From: Solibacillus ferritrahens
Lineage (GTDB): Bacteria > Bacillota > Bacilli > Bacillales_A > Planococcaceae
DNA: 64,000 nt
NCBI RefSeq assembly: GCF_037027585.1
Contig: NZ_JAXCLE010000006.1
Location: 1-64,000, forward strand
Reading direction: 5' to 3'
The translations under genes and the position numbers were made by a program. This document shows positions 7,187 through 16,595 of the stretch, in pieces (the stretch's first letter is position 1; every line of letters begins with the position of its first letter). The notes under the pieces were generated by a model. That model worked only from the letters and a program-made list of their open reading frames with translations, did not search any database and was not told the origin of the DNA.

Positions 7187-8851
7187 TTACTGATTAAGCA
7201 TCTCACAATAAAGTCCTTTTTTAGCTAACAACTGCTGATGTGAACCACATTCGACAATTTGTCCCCGGAGCATAACGCAGATGCGATCAAACCGGTCCAA
7301 ATCTGCTAGGGAATGGGTGACCATAACAACGGTTTTGTTAGCGGCTTCCTCGTGTAAGGTGTTGAACAATATTTTTTCTGTTTGAACATCCAGGCTCGTA
7401 AATGGTTCATCCACAATCCATAAGTCACTGTCTTTTAATAAAAGTCGGGCAAAAGCTAACCGCTGTTTTTCTCCGCCTGACAAATTCCCACCTTTTTCAA
7501 AAACAGGATCTTCCAGGTTTTTGTTTAACTGAGCTTTTTGGAGTACTTTCTGTATCGCTTCGTCTGATGCTTCATCGTTTGCCATTAGCAGATTGCTTTT
7601 GATTGTTCCCGAAAAGAAATGGTTGTGCTGCAGCATCGTACTCATATGCGCATACATCGACTGTGAACTGATGGCATTAATATCAGTAGTATTGACGTAA
7701 ATTTCACCGGACGTTCTTTTTATTTCCTTCATTAAAAGTTGCAGCAGCGTAGTTTTGCCGCAGCCACTTGGACCAATAATGGCTATTTTCTCACCAGCCT
7801 GAATGTTTAACGAGAGCTGTTCAAGAGCATGGCGGGCAGCAGAAGGATACCAATAGGAGACGTCGTGCAATTGAATATTTTGGATAATACCCTTTAAATG
7901 GAGTGTTCCATCTGATTCATTTTTAGATGTAATTTCCTCAAGCCGGTCAACGGCATTTTTCGTGTGTCTTGCAAAAATAGGAACGAGGGCGAGCGGGACA
8001 GCCGATTCAAAAACCGTAAGCGAGATTAGCACAATTAACGCAAGATACAGGCCATCCAGCTGTCCGACTGCAGTTAAATAAGCTCCGACAAATACTACCG
8101 AAAAACTTGTAAACAAAGCGATGAGCTGATTCCATAAATAAGAAGTCTGCTCCTGATCAAGCTCTTTTCTGCGGGAATTCCCGTATGCTTTGTATAAGGC
8201 TGATAACTCCTCGGCTTTTGATTCATTTTGATGATGCAGTATTAAATCCCTGTAGCCGTAAAAGTATTCTGTAGCCAAAATCGTGAGTTCCTTTTTTTCT
8301 AATGTACTTGTAGAATATGGACGGCGGCGAAATAATATATATGGAACGACAATGCTTGTCAGAACAATGCCAATGAGCAAAAGCAATGAAATCCATGGAG
8401 AAAAAAACAGTGAAAATAATATGACGACGATAAATACAAAAAGGGCGATAAATGGTGGGTACAGTACGCGTAAAAAGAAGTTTTGCAACTGCTCCACATC
8501 GCCTGTTATACGGGTTAGCAGATCACCGCTTTTATAATTGTTAAGGACATGTGCTTGAGGCAATAGTTTTTTGAAAAAATTCATCCGCACAATGCTAATA
8601 AACTTAAAGGTAACGCGGTGTGAAATATAGCGTTCGGCATATTTACTCGCGGACTTTGTTACACCGAATAATTTAAGAAAGGCAGTTAAAATTAATATGA
8701 TGTAAAAAGGCGGCATGAGGGCAGCTTTTGAAATGAGCAGACCGCTTTGTGCAAATAAAGCCACCGCTGTTAATCCGCTTATTGTGCCAGCTAGTAAAGC
8801 AAGAAGCACATCTTTTTTATCCTGCCAAATCATTGCGACCAGTTCCTGCAT
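7187..8851 (-). CDS. cydC: Thiol reductant ABC exporter subunit CydC
   Basis: A 554-residue half-transporter: six membrane helices in the first 300 residues, then an ATPase domain with Walker A GPSGCGKTT, signature LSGGEKQR and Walker B LWIVDEPF. In the CydDC heterodimer of other bacteria it exports cysteine/glutathione-type thiols needed for cytochrome bd assembly. It overlaps the upstream cydD stop/start by one base, so the two are translationally coupled. The identification as CydC rests on ABC-family features plus the adjacent cydAB genes. Confidence 0.87.
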   Translation of the reverse strand: MQELVAMIWQDKKDVLLALLAGTISGLTAVALFAQSGLLISKAALMPPFYIILILTAFLKLFGVTKSASKYAERYISHRVTFKFISIVRMNFFKKLLPQAHVLNNYKSGDLLTRITGDVEQLQNFFLRVLYPPFIALFVFIVVILFSLFFSPWISLLLLIGIVLTSIVVPYILFRRRPYSTSTLEKKELTILATEYFYGYRDLILHHQNESKAEELSALYKAYGNSRRKELDQEQTSYLWNQLIALFTSFSVVFVGAYLTAVGQLDGLYLALIVLISLTVFESAVPLALVPIFARHTKNAVDRLEEITSKNESDGTLHLKGIIQNIQLHDVSYWYPSAARHALEQLSLNIQAGEKIAIIGPSGCGKTTLLQLLMKEIKRTSGEIYVNTTDINAISSQSMYAHMSTMLQHNHFFSGTIKSNLLMANDEASDEAIQKVLQKAQLNKNLEDPVFEKGGNLSGGEKQRLAFARLLLKDSDLWIVDEPFTSLDVQTEKILFNTLHEEAANKTVVMVTHSLADLDRFDRICVMLRGQIVECGSHQQLLAKKGLYCEMLNQ

Positions 8852-10551
8852 TACGTAACCCTCCTTTCGACCATTTCCTTATAATACGGGTGATCTTTCA
8901 GTGTATCGGGTGTGCCGGCTTTGACGATTTGCCCGTCTTCAACGATAAAAATGACATCTGCAAAACGGATGCTTTTATACTTATGAGCAGCAATAATAAC
9001 GGTTGCCTGTTCACTTAGCTTTTCAATGGATGTACTGAGCAAATGTTCTGTTGCGACATCTAATCCAGCTGTTGGCTCATCAAAAAAGACAATAGAAGGT
9101 TCTTTTAGGAAAGCTCGTGCAATCGCCACGCGCTGTTTCTCGCCACCGGATAGACCGATGCCACCTTCACCGATCACGGCAGCAAGTCCGTTAGGTAACG
9201 AGGCAACCCATTCTGTTAATTGTGCTTGTTTTAATGCGGTATAAATTTGCGTATCTGAAACTTGAATGCCCATACATATATTGTCGCGAAGTGTTCCTGC
9301 AAAAATGTACGGATGCTGTGAAATATAGCTTGTTTGTGCATACCAGTCATTTGCACGGTACGATTTGCGCGGTTCACCGTTTAAATAGATGGCCCCTGAA
9401 TCCAGTTCGGTTAAACTTGATAAAAGATTTAATATCGTCGTTTTTCCATGACCTGTTTTCCCGATAAATGCGGCGGTTTGTCCAGGCTGGATTGTGAATG
9501 ACAGGGGGCCGATAGTAAAGCCGCTGTTATAGCGAAATATCGCACTTCTAACAGATAGCACCGGTCCGTTTGCTAATTTTTGATTTCCCCACTGTACAGG
9601 TTTTTCATCTTCCTTCAGCTGTTCTTCCAGTAATGCGGCAGCACCTAAACTTCCTCTGCCTGTATGAAATGCCGCGCCTAATTCTTTCAACGAATTATAG
9701 TATTCAGGAGCCAATGTCAAAATAAAAAATGCCGGCGCGAAGGTTAATGTTTTAAAAACAATCATTTGAAAGCCGATTTCCAGTGCGATTAAACCAATGC
9801 CAAGTGTTGTAATGAGCTCAATAAAAAGTGTTGAGGCGAATGCAATTTTTAATACGCCAAGTGTCCGGCTCATAAATGCTTCATTGCTCTTGGCTAAAAT
9901 CTGCTCCTGCTGTTTGCTTTGCCCGAACAAGCGAATCGTTTGCAGCCCTTGAAGCAAGTCTAGAAATTTACCAGAAAATCGATTCAGTGCATCCAATTGC
10001 TCCTCGGATTTTTTCTTCGTTTGCATTCCGATGATGATATAAGTAATGGGTACAAATGGTGCAGTAATGAGCATGATCCAACCACTGTTCGGGTGAATGA
10101 CAAACGCAGCAGTCAAAATCATAATAGGGACTACGACAGTCTTAATAAGCTGAGGTGTATATTCTCTATAATAACTTTCCAATTGGTCCACAGTGTCTAT
10201 CAGTAGTGTTACTTTCTCACCGGTTTGGTAAGAGACGTGCTTTTCCATTGTCGTTGAAGACCAGTGTTGCATTAATTTTCTCCGAACTGCTACTTTTACA
10301 TCTTCCGCCAGTATTCCGCCGATACGCCCTAAAGAATATTGAGAAGTCAATCTGACAACAATGGCTAATAGTAATAGTAAAAAGAAAATATACGTATAGG
10401 AAAAAGGCTTCTTTTCCATAAAAACAAGGTTGACCGTTTCTACAATGCTGTAGCTTTGCAAAATGATACTTCCTCCCAGAAATATTGAGAGGAAAATTAA
10501 AATAATAATTTTAAATCGGTTAGCACGCATGAAATGCTGCAGAAATGGCAT
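8851..10551 (-). CDS. cydD: Thiol reductant ABC exporter subunit CydD
   Basis: A 566-residue half-ABC exporter with an N-terminal six-helix membrane domain and a C-terminal ATPase: Walker A GKTGHGKTT, signature LSGGEKQR, Walker B IVFFDEPTAG. It is first in the leftward cydDC pair and divergent from cydAB across a 193-bp region (10552-10744), so both halves of the bd-oxidase assembly system may share regulation from that region. Bacillus subtilis instead has cydABCD in one line. Confidence 0.87.
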   Translation of the reverse strand: MPFLQHFMRANRFKIIILIFLSIFLGGSIILQSYSIVETVNLVFMEKKPFSYTYIFFLLLLLAIVVRLTSQYSLGRIGGILAEDVKVAVRRKLMQHWSSTTMEKHVSYQTGEKVTLLIDTVDQLESYYREYTPQLIKTVVVPIMILTAAFVIHPNSGWIMLITAPFVPITYIIIGMQTKKKSEEQLDALNRFSGKFLDLLQGLQTIRLFGQSKQQEQILAKSNEAFMSRTLGVLKIAFASTLFIELITTLGIGLIALEIGFQMIVFKTLTFAPAFFILTLAPEYYNSLKELGAAFHTGRGSLGAAALLEEQLKEDEKPVQWGNQKLANGPVLSVRSAIFRYNSGFTIGPLSFTIQPGQTAAFIGKTGHGKTTILNLLSSLTELDSGAIYLNGEPRKSYRANDWYAQTSYISQHPYIFAGTLRDNICMGIQVSDTQIYTALKQAQLTEWVASLPNGLAAVIGEGGIGLSGGEKQRVAIARAFLKEPSIVFFDEPTAGLDVATEHLLSTSIEKLSEQATVIIAAHKYKSIRFADVIFIVEDGQIVKAGTPDTLKDHPYYKEMVERRVT

Positions 10552-10744
10552 AGTATCAACTCCTCATTAGCTATACTAGTCAAATTTTGTTAAAAGCAAC
10601 CATCCACTACGCATTTTTTACTTCTGTGGAGCAGAGAATCTTTGCGAGCAGTGAATATTAACATACTGGATGTGAATACTGATGTGAGGATATTTAGTAG
10701 AACTTGCACATGATTTACAGATTCTTGATGTTGGAGGTAATACA

Positions 10745-12076
10745 ATGGACAACTCGGCGGTGTTTTGGAGCAGGGCGCTAACAGAGCTTACATTAACTTT
10801 TCACATTATATTTGCGACGCTCGGTGTCGGGGTGCCGCTCATCATTTTAATTGCTCAGTATGTGGGCTATAAGAAAAACGATGAACATTATACATTGCTG
10901 GCACGGAGAGTAGCGCGGGGCTTTACGATTACAGTAGCGGTAGGGGTTGTGACAGGAACCATTATTGGCTTGCAGTTATCACTTTTATGGCCTCAGTTTA
11001 TGGAATTAGCTGGTCAAACGATCGCACTGCCGTTATTTATGGAGACGTTCGCCTTTTTCTTTGAAGCGATCTTTTTAGGGATTTATTTGTATACGTGGGA
11101 TCGATTTAAAAATCCGAAATATCATATGTTGCTTCTCATTCCGGTAGCAATCGGGGCTTTCATGTCGGCAATTTTCATTACGATTGTCAATGCGTTTATG
11201 AATGCACCGAGGGGCTTTGATCTCGTTGGCGGAGAGATCGTTAATATTCAACCGATTTTAGCGATGTTTACACCTGCTATGCCAACTAAAGTCGGACATG
11301 TGTTAACCTCGAGTTTTATGACCGTAGCATTTACACTAGCGGCGATTGCAGCTTATAAACTGCTGAAAGGTGAGGACCACATTTATCATAAAAAATCGCT
11401 GAACCTGATGATGAAGTTGGGACTCATTTTCTCGATTGCGACAGCAGTGGTAGGGGACTTTTCTGCCAAGTATTTAGCGGAATATCAACCTGAAAAACTA
11501 GCAGCGGCCGAGTGGCATTTTGAAACAGAAGCCGGGGCAGATTTAATATTTTTCGGGATACTCGATGGGGATGAAGTAAAATATGAAATTCGTATGCCGA
11601 AAGTATTGAGTTTCTTAATAAGTAATAATTTCAATGCAGAAGTAACAGGGTTAAATGATTTCCCTGAAGATGAAAGGCCACCGCTTATTACCCATTATTA
11701 TTTTAATATTATGGTGGCAATCGGCAGTTTAATGATTTTCTTAGCAATGGGCTATGTAGTCGGAAAATGGAGAGGTTGGCAGTGGATTGCTTCCCGGTGG
11801 TTCAGGTGGCTTATCGTATTAGGCGGACCTTTATCATTTATAGCAATCGAAACAGGCTGGTGGTTAGCAGAACAGGGACGTCAGCCATGGATTTTATACG
11901 GGATTATGCGCACAGAGCAAGGCGCAACAACAGCAACCGGTGTCGAATGGCTGTTTATCGCATTTGCTGTTGTTTATTTAATATTAGGGATCGGAAGCGT
12001 TGTCGTATTACGAAGAATGTTTAAAAATAATCCCGTTTCCAAAGAATTAGCGCTTCGTAAAGGCGGTGAACAATAA
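10745..12076 (+). CDS. cydA: Cytochrome bd ubiquinol oxidase subunit I
   Basis: A 443-residue membrane protein, the quinol-oxidising heme b558/b595/d subunit. The N-terminal FHIIFATLGVGVPL contains the conserved heme-ligand His near residue 19; KVGHVLTSS supplies a second His near 184. The Q-loop region (AAAEWHFETEAGADLI) is short, as in Bacillales enzymes. GGAGG lies upstream of ATG 10745. It is followed directly by cydB with a one-base overlap. It supports microaerobic respiration. Confidence 0.95.
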   Translation: MDNSAVFWSRALTELTLTFHIIFATLGVGVPLIILIAQYVGYKKNDEHYTLLARRVARGFTITVAVGVVTGTIIGLQLSLLWPQFMELAGQTIALPLFMETFAFFFEAIFLGIYLYTWDRFKNPKYHMLLLIPVAIGAFMSAIFITIVNAFMNAPRGFDLVGGEIVNIQPILAMFTPAMPTKVGHVLTSSFMTVAFTLAAIAAYKLLKGEDHIYHKKSLNLMMKLGLIFSIATAVVGDFSAKYLAEYQPEKLAAAEWHFETEAGADLIFFGILDGDEVKYEIRMPKVLSFLISNNFNAEVTGLNDFPEDERPPLITHYYFNIMVAIGSLMIFLAMGYVVGKWRGWQWIASRWFRWLIVLGGPLSFIAIETGWWLAEQGRQPWILYGIMRTEQGATTATGVEWLFIAFAVVYLILGIGSVVVLRRMFKNNPVSKELALRKGGEQ

Positions 12077-13104
12077 TGTCGTTAGAAATCGTCGGGATTT
12101 TTGTTTTATGGATTTTCTTGTTTGGCTACGTTATTGTCGCCTCGATTGATTTTGGGGCAGGGTTTTTCAATGCGTATAGTCTTTTAACGGGGAAAAATAA
12201 TATTTTATCAAAAATAATTAAACGCTATTTATCACCGGTGTGGGAAATTACCAATGTGTTTTTAGTATTTTTCTTTGTTGGCATCGTTGGCTTCTTTCCG
12301 CAGACGGCATATTATTACGGCACAATTTTGTTAGTTCCGGTATCGATTGCTTTAATCTTGCTGGCAATCCGAGGGAGCTACTATGCGTTTGAATCCTACA
12401 GTGGGTTAAGAGGACATAAAGGATATGCGACGGCATACGGCATAGCAGGTTTATTGATCCCGGCGTCATTATCAGTCGTACTGGCGATTTCAGAGGGTGG
12501 CTTTGTCACAATGCATGAAAATGGTCCGAAACTTGACTATAGCGCGTTATTCACAAGTACTCTAGCATGGTCAATTGTCGTATTGAGTCTTACCGCTGTT
12601 CTCTATATTTCCGCAGTCTTTTTAAATTGGTATGCCAATAAAGCAGGCGATTTAAAGGCAAGTGATTTGATGCGTAAATATGCACTGATTTGGGCTATTC
12701 CTTTAATCGTCAGTGCCATGGGGATTATTTTAGAAATGCGTAATACAAATAGCTGGCACTATCAAAATATTCTAGATCTTACATGGCTATTTATCGTATC
12801 CGGCATTTTATTTATAATAACGATTTGGCTCATTTGGAGAAAGAAAAGCTATGGTCTATCGGTAGTTGTGATGATTTTACAATTTGCCACAGCTTTCTTT
12901 GCTTACGGCATTTCTCATTACCCTTATTTGCTTTATCCTTATTTAACGATTCACGATAGTTTTACAAATGAATCGATGGCCATCGCACTTGTATTAGCCT
13001 TTATTGCTGGACTATTTTTACTCATTCCATCAATGTATTTAGTATTTAAATTATTTATTTTTCATAAAGGCTATATTTCTGGAGAAGACGAAACACATGT
13101 ATAG
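12076..13104 (+). CDS. cydB: Cytochrome bd ubiquinol oxidase subunit II
   Basis: A 342-residue multi-pass membrane protein that pairs with CydA. It starts SLEIVGIFVLWIFLFGYVIV, then ASIDFGAGFFNAYSLL with the conserved DFG-type motif of CydB, and has about eight further helices. The start ATG overlaps the cydA stop, and cydS follows 12 bp after the stop. Confidence 0.95.
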   Translation: MSLEIVGIFVLWIFLFGYVIVASIDFGAGFFNAYSLLTGKNNILSKIIKRYLSPVWEITNVFLVFFFVGIVGFFPQTAYYYGTILLVPVSIALILLAIRGSYYAFESYSGLRGHKGYATAYGIAGLLIPASLSVVLAISEGGFVTMHENGPKLDYSALFTSTLAWSIVVLSLTAVLYISAVFLNWYANKAGDLKASDLMRKYALIWAIPLIVSAMGIILEMRNTNSWHYQNILDLTWLFIVSGILFIITIWLIWRKKSYGLSVVVMILQFATAFFAYGISHYPYLLYPYLTIHDSFTNESMAIALVLAFIAGLFLLIPSMYLVFKLFIFHKGYISGEDETHV

Positions 13105-13116
13105 GGAGTGGATTTT

Positions 13117-13212
13117 ATGATGGATTTTTTAATTTTCTACGCACCGTTTATTGTCGTGTTCCTCTCTGTACTTGCAGCATTTGTAGTAGCGGTAAAGACG
13201 GAGACACATTGA
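13117..13212 (+). CDS. cydS: Cytochrome bd oxidase small subunit CydS
   Basis: A 31-residue single-helix protein, MMDFLIFYAPFIVVFLSVLA then AFVVAVKTETH. The sequence and position (12 bp after cydB, AGGGAGTGG site) match CydS, the third subunit seen in the Geobacillus bd-oxidase structure, where it sits against CydA. It is easily missed because of its length. A terminator follows. Confidence 0.85.
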   Translation: MMDFLIFYAPFIVVFLSVLAAFVVAVKTETH

Positions 13213-13255
13213 TTGCAGTATCTTTATGTAGCGCATGATATTAAATTAAAAAACA

Positions 13256-13294
13256 AACACTATTTTTCCTTAAGAGAAAAATGGTGTTTTTTGC
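13256..13294 (+). terminator. Terminator of the cydABS operon
   Basis: AACACTATTTTTC pairs with GAAAAATGGTGTT, followed by TTTTTG. Confidence 0.85.
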
Positions 13295-13368
13295 TGTGCT
13301 CCAAATGAATTCCAATACGGTTCGACCTATTATGCTAAAATATGGTTATTATGTAAGGGGGTCTATCG

Positions 13369-14334
13369 ATGAAAGCGATTATTCAAAATGAATTTGGGGA
13401 TGCAAATGTTCTTACTTACACGGAGATTAAACAACCGAAAATAGGAGATGGAGAATGTGTAATTAAAGTTTCCTATACAAGTGTCAATTATGCAGATATA
13501 AAACAGCGAATCGGCAATAAAGGTCAGGGGAAGTTTCCTTTAACATTAGGCTTAGATACTGCCGGGACCATTGTAGAAACTGCTCCCGATTCAAAATTTT
13601 CAATTGGGGACCGAGTCATTGCTTTTCCTATAGGGGGAGCCTATGCAGAATATGTTCGTGCTAATGAAAAATTAGTGTTTAAAATTCCTGACACGCTTTC
13701 ATTTGAACAAGCTGCTGCCATGCCAACTGTATCCATCTTATCGTATATGCTTTTACATGAAATTGGACAAGTAAAAATGACTGATACAATTGTAATACAT
13801 AGTGCTGCGGGTGGCGTAGGTTCGATGCTTATACAGTTAGCAAAAATAGCAGGTGTTGAACGCATCATTGGAACGGTTGGTAACATCGGCAAAGCAAGTT
13901 ATGTAAAAAAACTTGGGGCTAACATGGTTTGTACATATGAAACATTTACAGAGGAAGTTTTGAACGTAACAAATAATCAAGGGGCAAACATTATATTCGA
14001 TTCGGTTGCAGGTGATATAACAAGCAAGAGTTTAGATTGCTTAGCATTATATGGCACCCTTGTACAATTTGGGAATAGCAGTGGGAAAATTGGTCAATTG
14101 AAAACAAGTGATGTCCACAGCAGTTGCAGAAACATTAAAGGGTTTAGCTTAGGCACTACAAGAGTGCATGATCCATTACGACTGGCACCTGTTGCAGAAA
14201 AAGTAATTGAACTTTTTAATACGAAACAGCTTTCACTTCCAATCGCACAAGTTTTTAATTTAGAAGATGCTGCAGCAGCACATCAATTAATTGAAAGCCG
14301 GAATTATGAAGGAAAAGTATTGCTGAAAGTTTGA
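13369..14334 (+). CDS. Zinc-independent MDR-family quinone oxidoreductase
   Basis: A 321-residue medium-chain dehydrogenase/reductase. The GroES-like half ends at about residue 120 and contains YTSVNYADIKQR and LGLDTAGTIVE. The Rossmann half has IHSAAGGVGSMLIQLAK, the AAxGGVG motif of NADPH-binding quinone reductases. Structural and catalytic zinc cysteines are absent. The likely reaction is NADPH-dependent reduction of quinones or enones; the substrate is unknown. GGGGG precedes ATG 13369. It probably forms a unit with the hydrolase 44 bp downstream. Confidence 0.85.
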   Translation: MKAIIQNEFGDANVLTYTEIKQPKIGDGECVIKVSYTSVNYADIKQRIGNKGQGKFPLTLGLDTAGTIVETAPDSKFSIGDRVIAFPIGGAYAEYVRANEKLVFKIPDTLSFEQAAAMPTVSILSYMLLHEIGQVKMTDTIVIHSAAGGVGSMLIQLAKIAGVERIIGTVGNIGKASYVKKLGANMVCTYETFTEEVLNVTNNQGANIIFDSVAGDITSKSLDCLALYGTLVQFGNSSGKIGQLKTSDVHSSCRNIKGFSLGTTRVHDPLRLAPVAEKVIELFNTKQLSLPIAQVFNLEDAAAAHQLIESRNYEGKVLLKV

Positions 14335-14378
14335 AGGAACGATTAATACCTCACAAACGGTAAAGGGGGGACCATTCA

Positions 14379-15011
14379 ATGACATCCATCTTCGTTCATG
14401 GTTTAGGGCAAAATTCCTCAAGCTGGGAGGAAACGATTACATTCATGGGGGAATCAAATCAAATGTATCATCCGGATTTGTTTGATCTTGTGAAGGGTCA
14501 AGAATTAACTTATAAAAATCTATACGCTGCTTTCTCGGAATATATTGAGAAATTACTAGAACCCGTCAATCTTGTTGGCCTTTCGCTTGGAGCAATTTTG
14601 GCATTGAATTATACGATAGATCATCCGGAAAAAGTGCAATCTCTTGTTTTAATAGCCCCACAATATAAAATGCCGAAATTATTATTGAAAGTACAAAATA
14701 TTGTTTTTCGGTTTATACCAAAATCGTCTTTTCAGAAACTTGGCTCCAGCAAGAGCGATTTCATTCGATTGACTGAATCTATGACAGACTTGGATTTCAG
14801 TCAAGGTTTGAAGAGGATTGGATGCAATACGTTAGTTGTATGTGGGGAAAAGGATAAAGCGAATAAAAGGGCAGCGGAGCAGTTGGCGGCACAACTACCG
14901 AATGCAGATATAAGCATAGTTAAAGGTGCTGGTCATGAAGTAAATACGGATGCTCCCGAAAAATTGGCGTCCTTACTTACGATATTTTTGAAAGAAACAG
15001 TAAAGGGGTGA
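14379..15011 (+). CDS. Alpha/beta-hydrolase
   Basis: A 210-residue cytosolic hydrolase. The oxyanion region is FVHGLGQNSSSW, the nucleophile elbow GLSLG (Ser about 69), the acid probably Asp in VVCGEKDKANK, and the base His in GAGHEVNTDAPE. It belongs to the small MhpC-like esterase group; the substrate is unknown. It follows the MDR gene and is itself followed without a gap by a coupled small membrane ORF. Confidence 0.85.
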   Translation: MTSIFVHGLGQNSSSWEETITFMGESNQMYHPDLFDLVKGQELTYKNLYAAFSEYIEKLLEPVNLVGLSLGAILALNYTIDHPEKVQSLVLIAPQYKMPKLLLKVQNIVFRFIPKSSFQKLGSSKSDFIRLTESMTDLDFSQGLKRIGCNTLVVCGEKDKANKRAAEQLAAQLPNADISIVKGAGHEVNTDAPEKLASLLTIFLKETVKG

Positions 15012-15014
15012 TTC

Positions 15015-15167
15015 ATTATAGAAACGTTTGCAATTATTGTGGCTTTATGGATATTTTTATGGTCAATAACAACAACAATACAAAAATCAACAGATAAAAT
15101 TGTAGAGAAGCAAGTTGAGCAAAATAAATTGTTAGAAGAAATAAAAACGAAATTGAATGATCGATAG
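15015..15167 (+). CDS. Small membrane-anchored coiled-coil protein, probable ATT start
   Basis: A 50-residue frame beginning right after the hydrolase stop. It has one hydrophobic helix (TFAIIVALWIFLWSITTTI) then a charged, heptad-like tail (KIVEKQVEQNKLLEEIKTKL). No ATG, GTG or TTG lies at a usable distance. The AAGGGGTG site at 15003-15010 is five bases from an ATT (15015), a rare start codon; an internal GTG would cut off half the helix. The coding layout is convincing but the start is inferred. Confidence 0.55.
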   Translation: MIETFAIIVALWIFLWSITTTIQKSTDKIVEKQVEQNKLLEEIKTKLNDR

Positions 15168-15531
15168 AAAACATAAAAACGAATGAAACTGAAAATTGAA
15201 AGATAATAAGGTAATATGGCGTTTTGGCCTTGAAGTAAAGGTGAAGCAGTTAGTCAATTATTAATGTAAATATTTATGATGATTACGACTTTTTTGTGCT
15301 GCAATTAGCATTGAATTAATTTTTCGTTTTACTTGCCGTTTTTTATAATAAAATTTTCGGCGATGAAACATATAAGTTCCCCAATTTAAAATTTATAAAA
15401 ATATAGTTTCTAAATTTTCAGTTTAATATGTTAAAATTAATTTGCCAAGTTTTGTTATTCTGAAAATATCATTCAGAAAATCTATGTAAACCAGTTTTTA
15501 TCTTACATCATTCAATATGAAGGGGAATAAG
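15168..15531. other. Gene-free stretch with a possible operator
   Basis: 364 AT-rich bases with no gene seen. It contains TTCTGAA-N7-TTCAGAA (15458-15478), a 21-bp inverted repeat about 54 bp upstream of the serine hydrolase start, which may be an operator. Confidence 0.4.
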
Positions 15532-16551
15532 ATGAAAATGAATAAGGTTAATGAAAAAGTGCAAGCAGTTATAGAAGAAATTGATTTTTCGGGTACAGTT
15601 TTAGTAAAAAGAAATGATGAAGTAATACAGCAGTTCAGTAATGGCTATGCCAATCGATCATACGCAGTATTGAATAAGGAGTATACGCGCTTTGGGATTG
15701 CTTCTGGCTGCAAAATCTTTACAGCCGTTGCTATTTGTCAGCTTGTTGAAAAAGGTCAGCTGTCTTTTGAATCGAAGTTATCGGATGTACTGGATACTGC
15801 ATTTCCTCATTTTGACCCAGACATTACGATTCATCATTTACTCACACATACAGCAGGTATACCGGATTATTTTGACGAAGAAGTGATGGATGATTTTGAA
15901 CAATTATGGGTGAATTACCCGATGTATTTAATGCGTAACGGGCATGATTTTTTACCGTTATTTCAGCACGAACCAATGAAGCTAGGTGTCGGCGAGCGAT
16001 TCCATTATAATAACGCCGGCTATATACTGCTTGGGCTGGTCGTTGAGAAAATTAGCAGTATGCGTTTTGAGGAGTATATAGTAGAATCAATTTTTAACAA
16101 GGCCGGTATGGGACAATCAGGATATTTTGCAATGGATGCCTTACCGGAAAATACTGCACTAGGTTATATTGACAATGAAGATGGATCATCGAGATCAAAT
16201 ATCTATTCCGTGCCTGCTAAAGGCGGGGCAGACGGTGGGGCATTTATAACAGTTAAAGATATGGCCCATTTTTGGAAATCGCTTTTTGACTTTGAGTTAT
16301 TGAGCGAGCAGGTTACAAAGCAGTTGCTTAAACCATATATCCACACAGATGAAGATTATGACAGATTTTACGGCTATGGCGTTTGGATTGACATACACGA
16401 CTCAATCATTACAAAATACCACGTAGTGGGCTATGATCCGGGGGTAAGCTTCCATTCTGCCTATTATCCGGAAAGCAATGAAATGACAGTAGTTTGTTCG
16501 AACAAAAGTGAAGGGGCTTTTGACGTCTTTAAGGCAATTGAAAATTTATAA
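15532..16551 (+). CDS. Serine hydrolase, class C beta-lactamase / D-Ala-D-Ala carboxypeptidase family
   Basis: A 339-residue protein of the penicillin-binding-protein-like hydrolases. It has Ser58-x-x-Lys61 in IASGCKIF, Tyr-x-Asn in FHYNNAGY, and HVVGYDPG in the position of the KTG-type box. No signal peptide or membrane segment is evident, so it may be cytosolic or an esterase rather than a resistance enzyme. The start is ATG 15532, eight bases after AAGGGG; an upstream in-frame ATG at 15517 lacks a site. Confidence 0.82.
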   Translation: MKMNKVNEKVQAVIEEIDFSGTVLVKRNDEVIQQFSNGYANRSYAVLNKEYTRFGIASGCKIFTAVAICQLVEKGQLSFESKLSDVLDTAFPHFDPDITIHHLLTHTAGIPDYFDEEVMDDFEQLWVNYPMYLMRNGHDFLPLFQHEPMKLGVGERFHYNNAGYILLGLVVEKISSMRFEEYIVESIFNKAGMGQSGYFAMDALPENTALGYIDNEDGSSRSNIYSVPAKGGADGGAFITVKDMAHFWKSLFDFELLSEQVTKQLLKPYIHTDEDYDRFYGYGVWIDIHDSIITKYHVVGYDPGVSFHSAYYPESNEMTVVCSNKSEGAFDVFKAIENL

Positions 16552-16560
16552 AAGAAAAAA

Positions 16561-16591
16561 CCAACTAGCTTTATTTTGTCTAGTTGGTTTT
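16561..16591 (+). terminator. Terminator after serine hydrolase gene
   Basis: CCAACTAG (16561-16568) pairs with CTAGTTGG (16580-16587), followed by TTTTC. Confidence 0.85.
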
Positions 16592-16595
16592 CTCT

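Noticed and set aside
10552..10744. Rex operator between cydD and cydA
   Set aside because: GTGAATATTAACAT and GTGAATACTGATGTGAG are suggestive, but neither makes the TTGTGA-N6-TCACAA palindrome.
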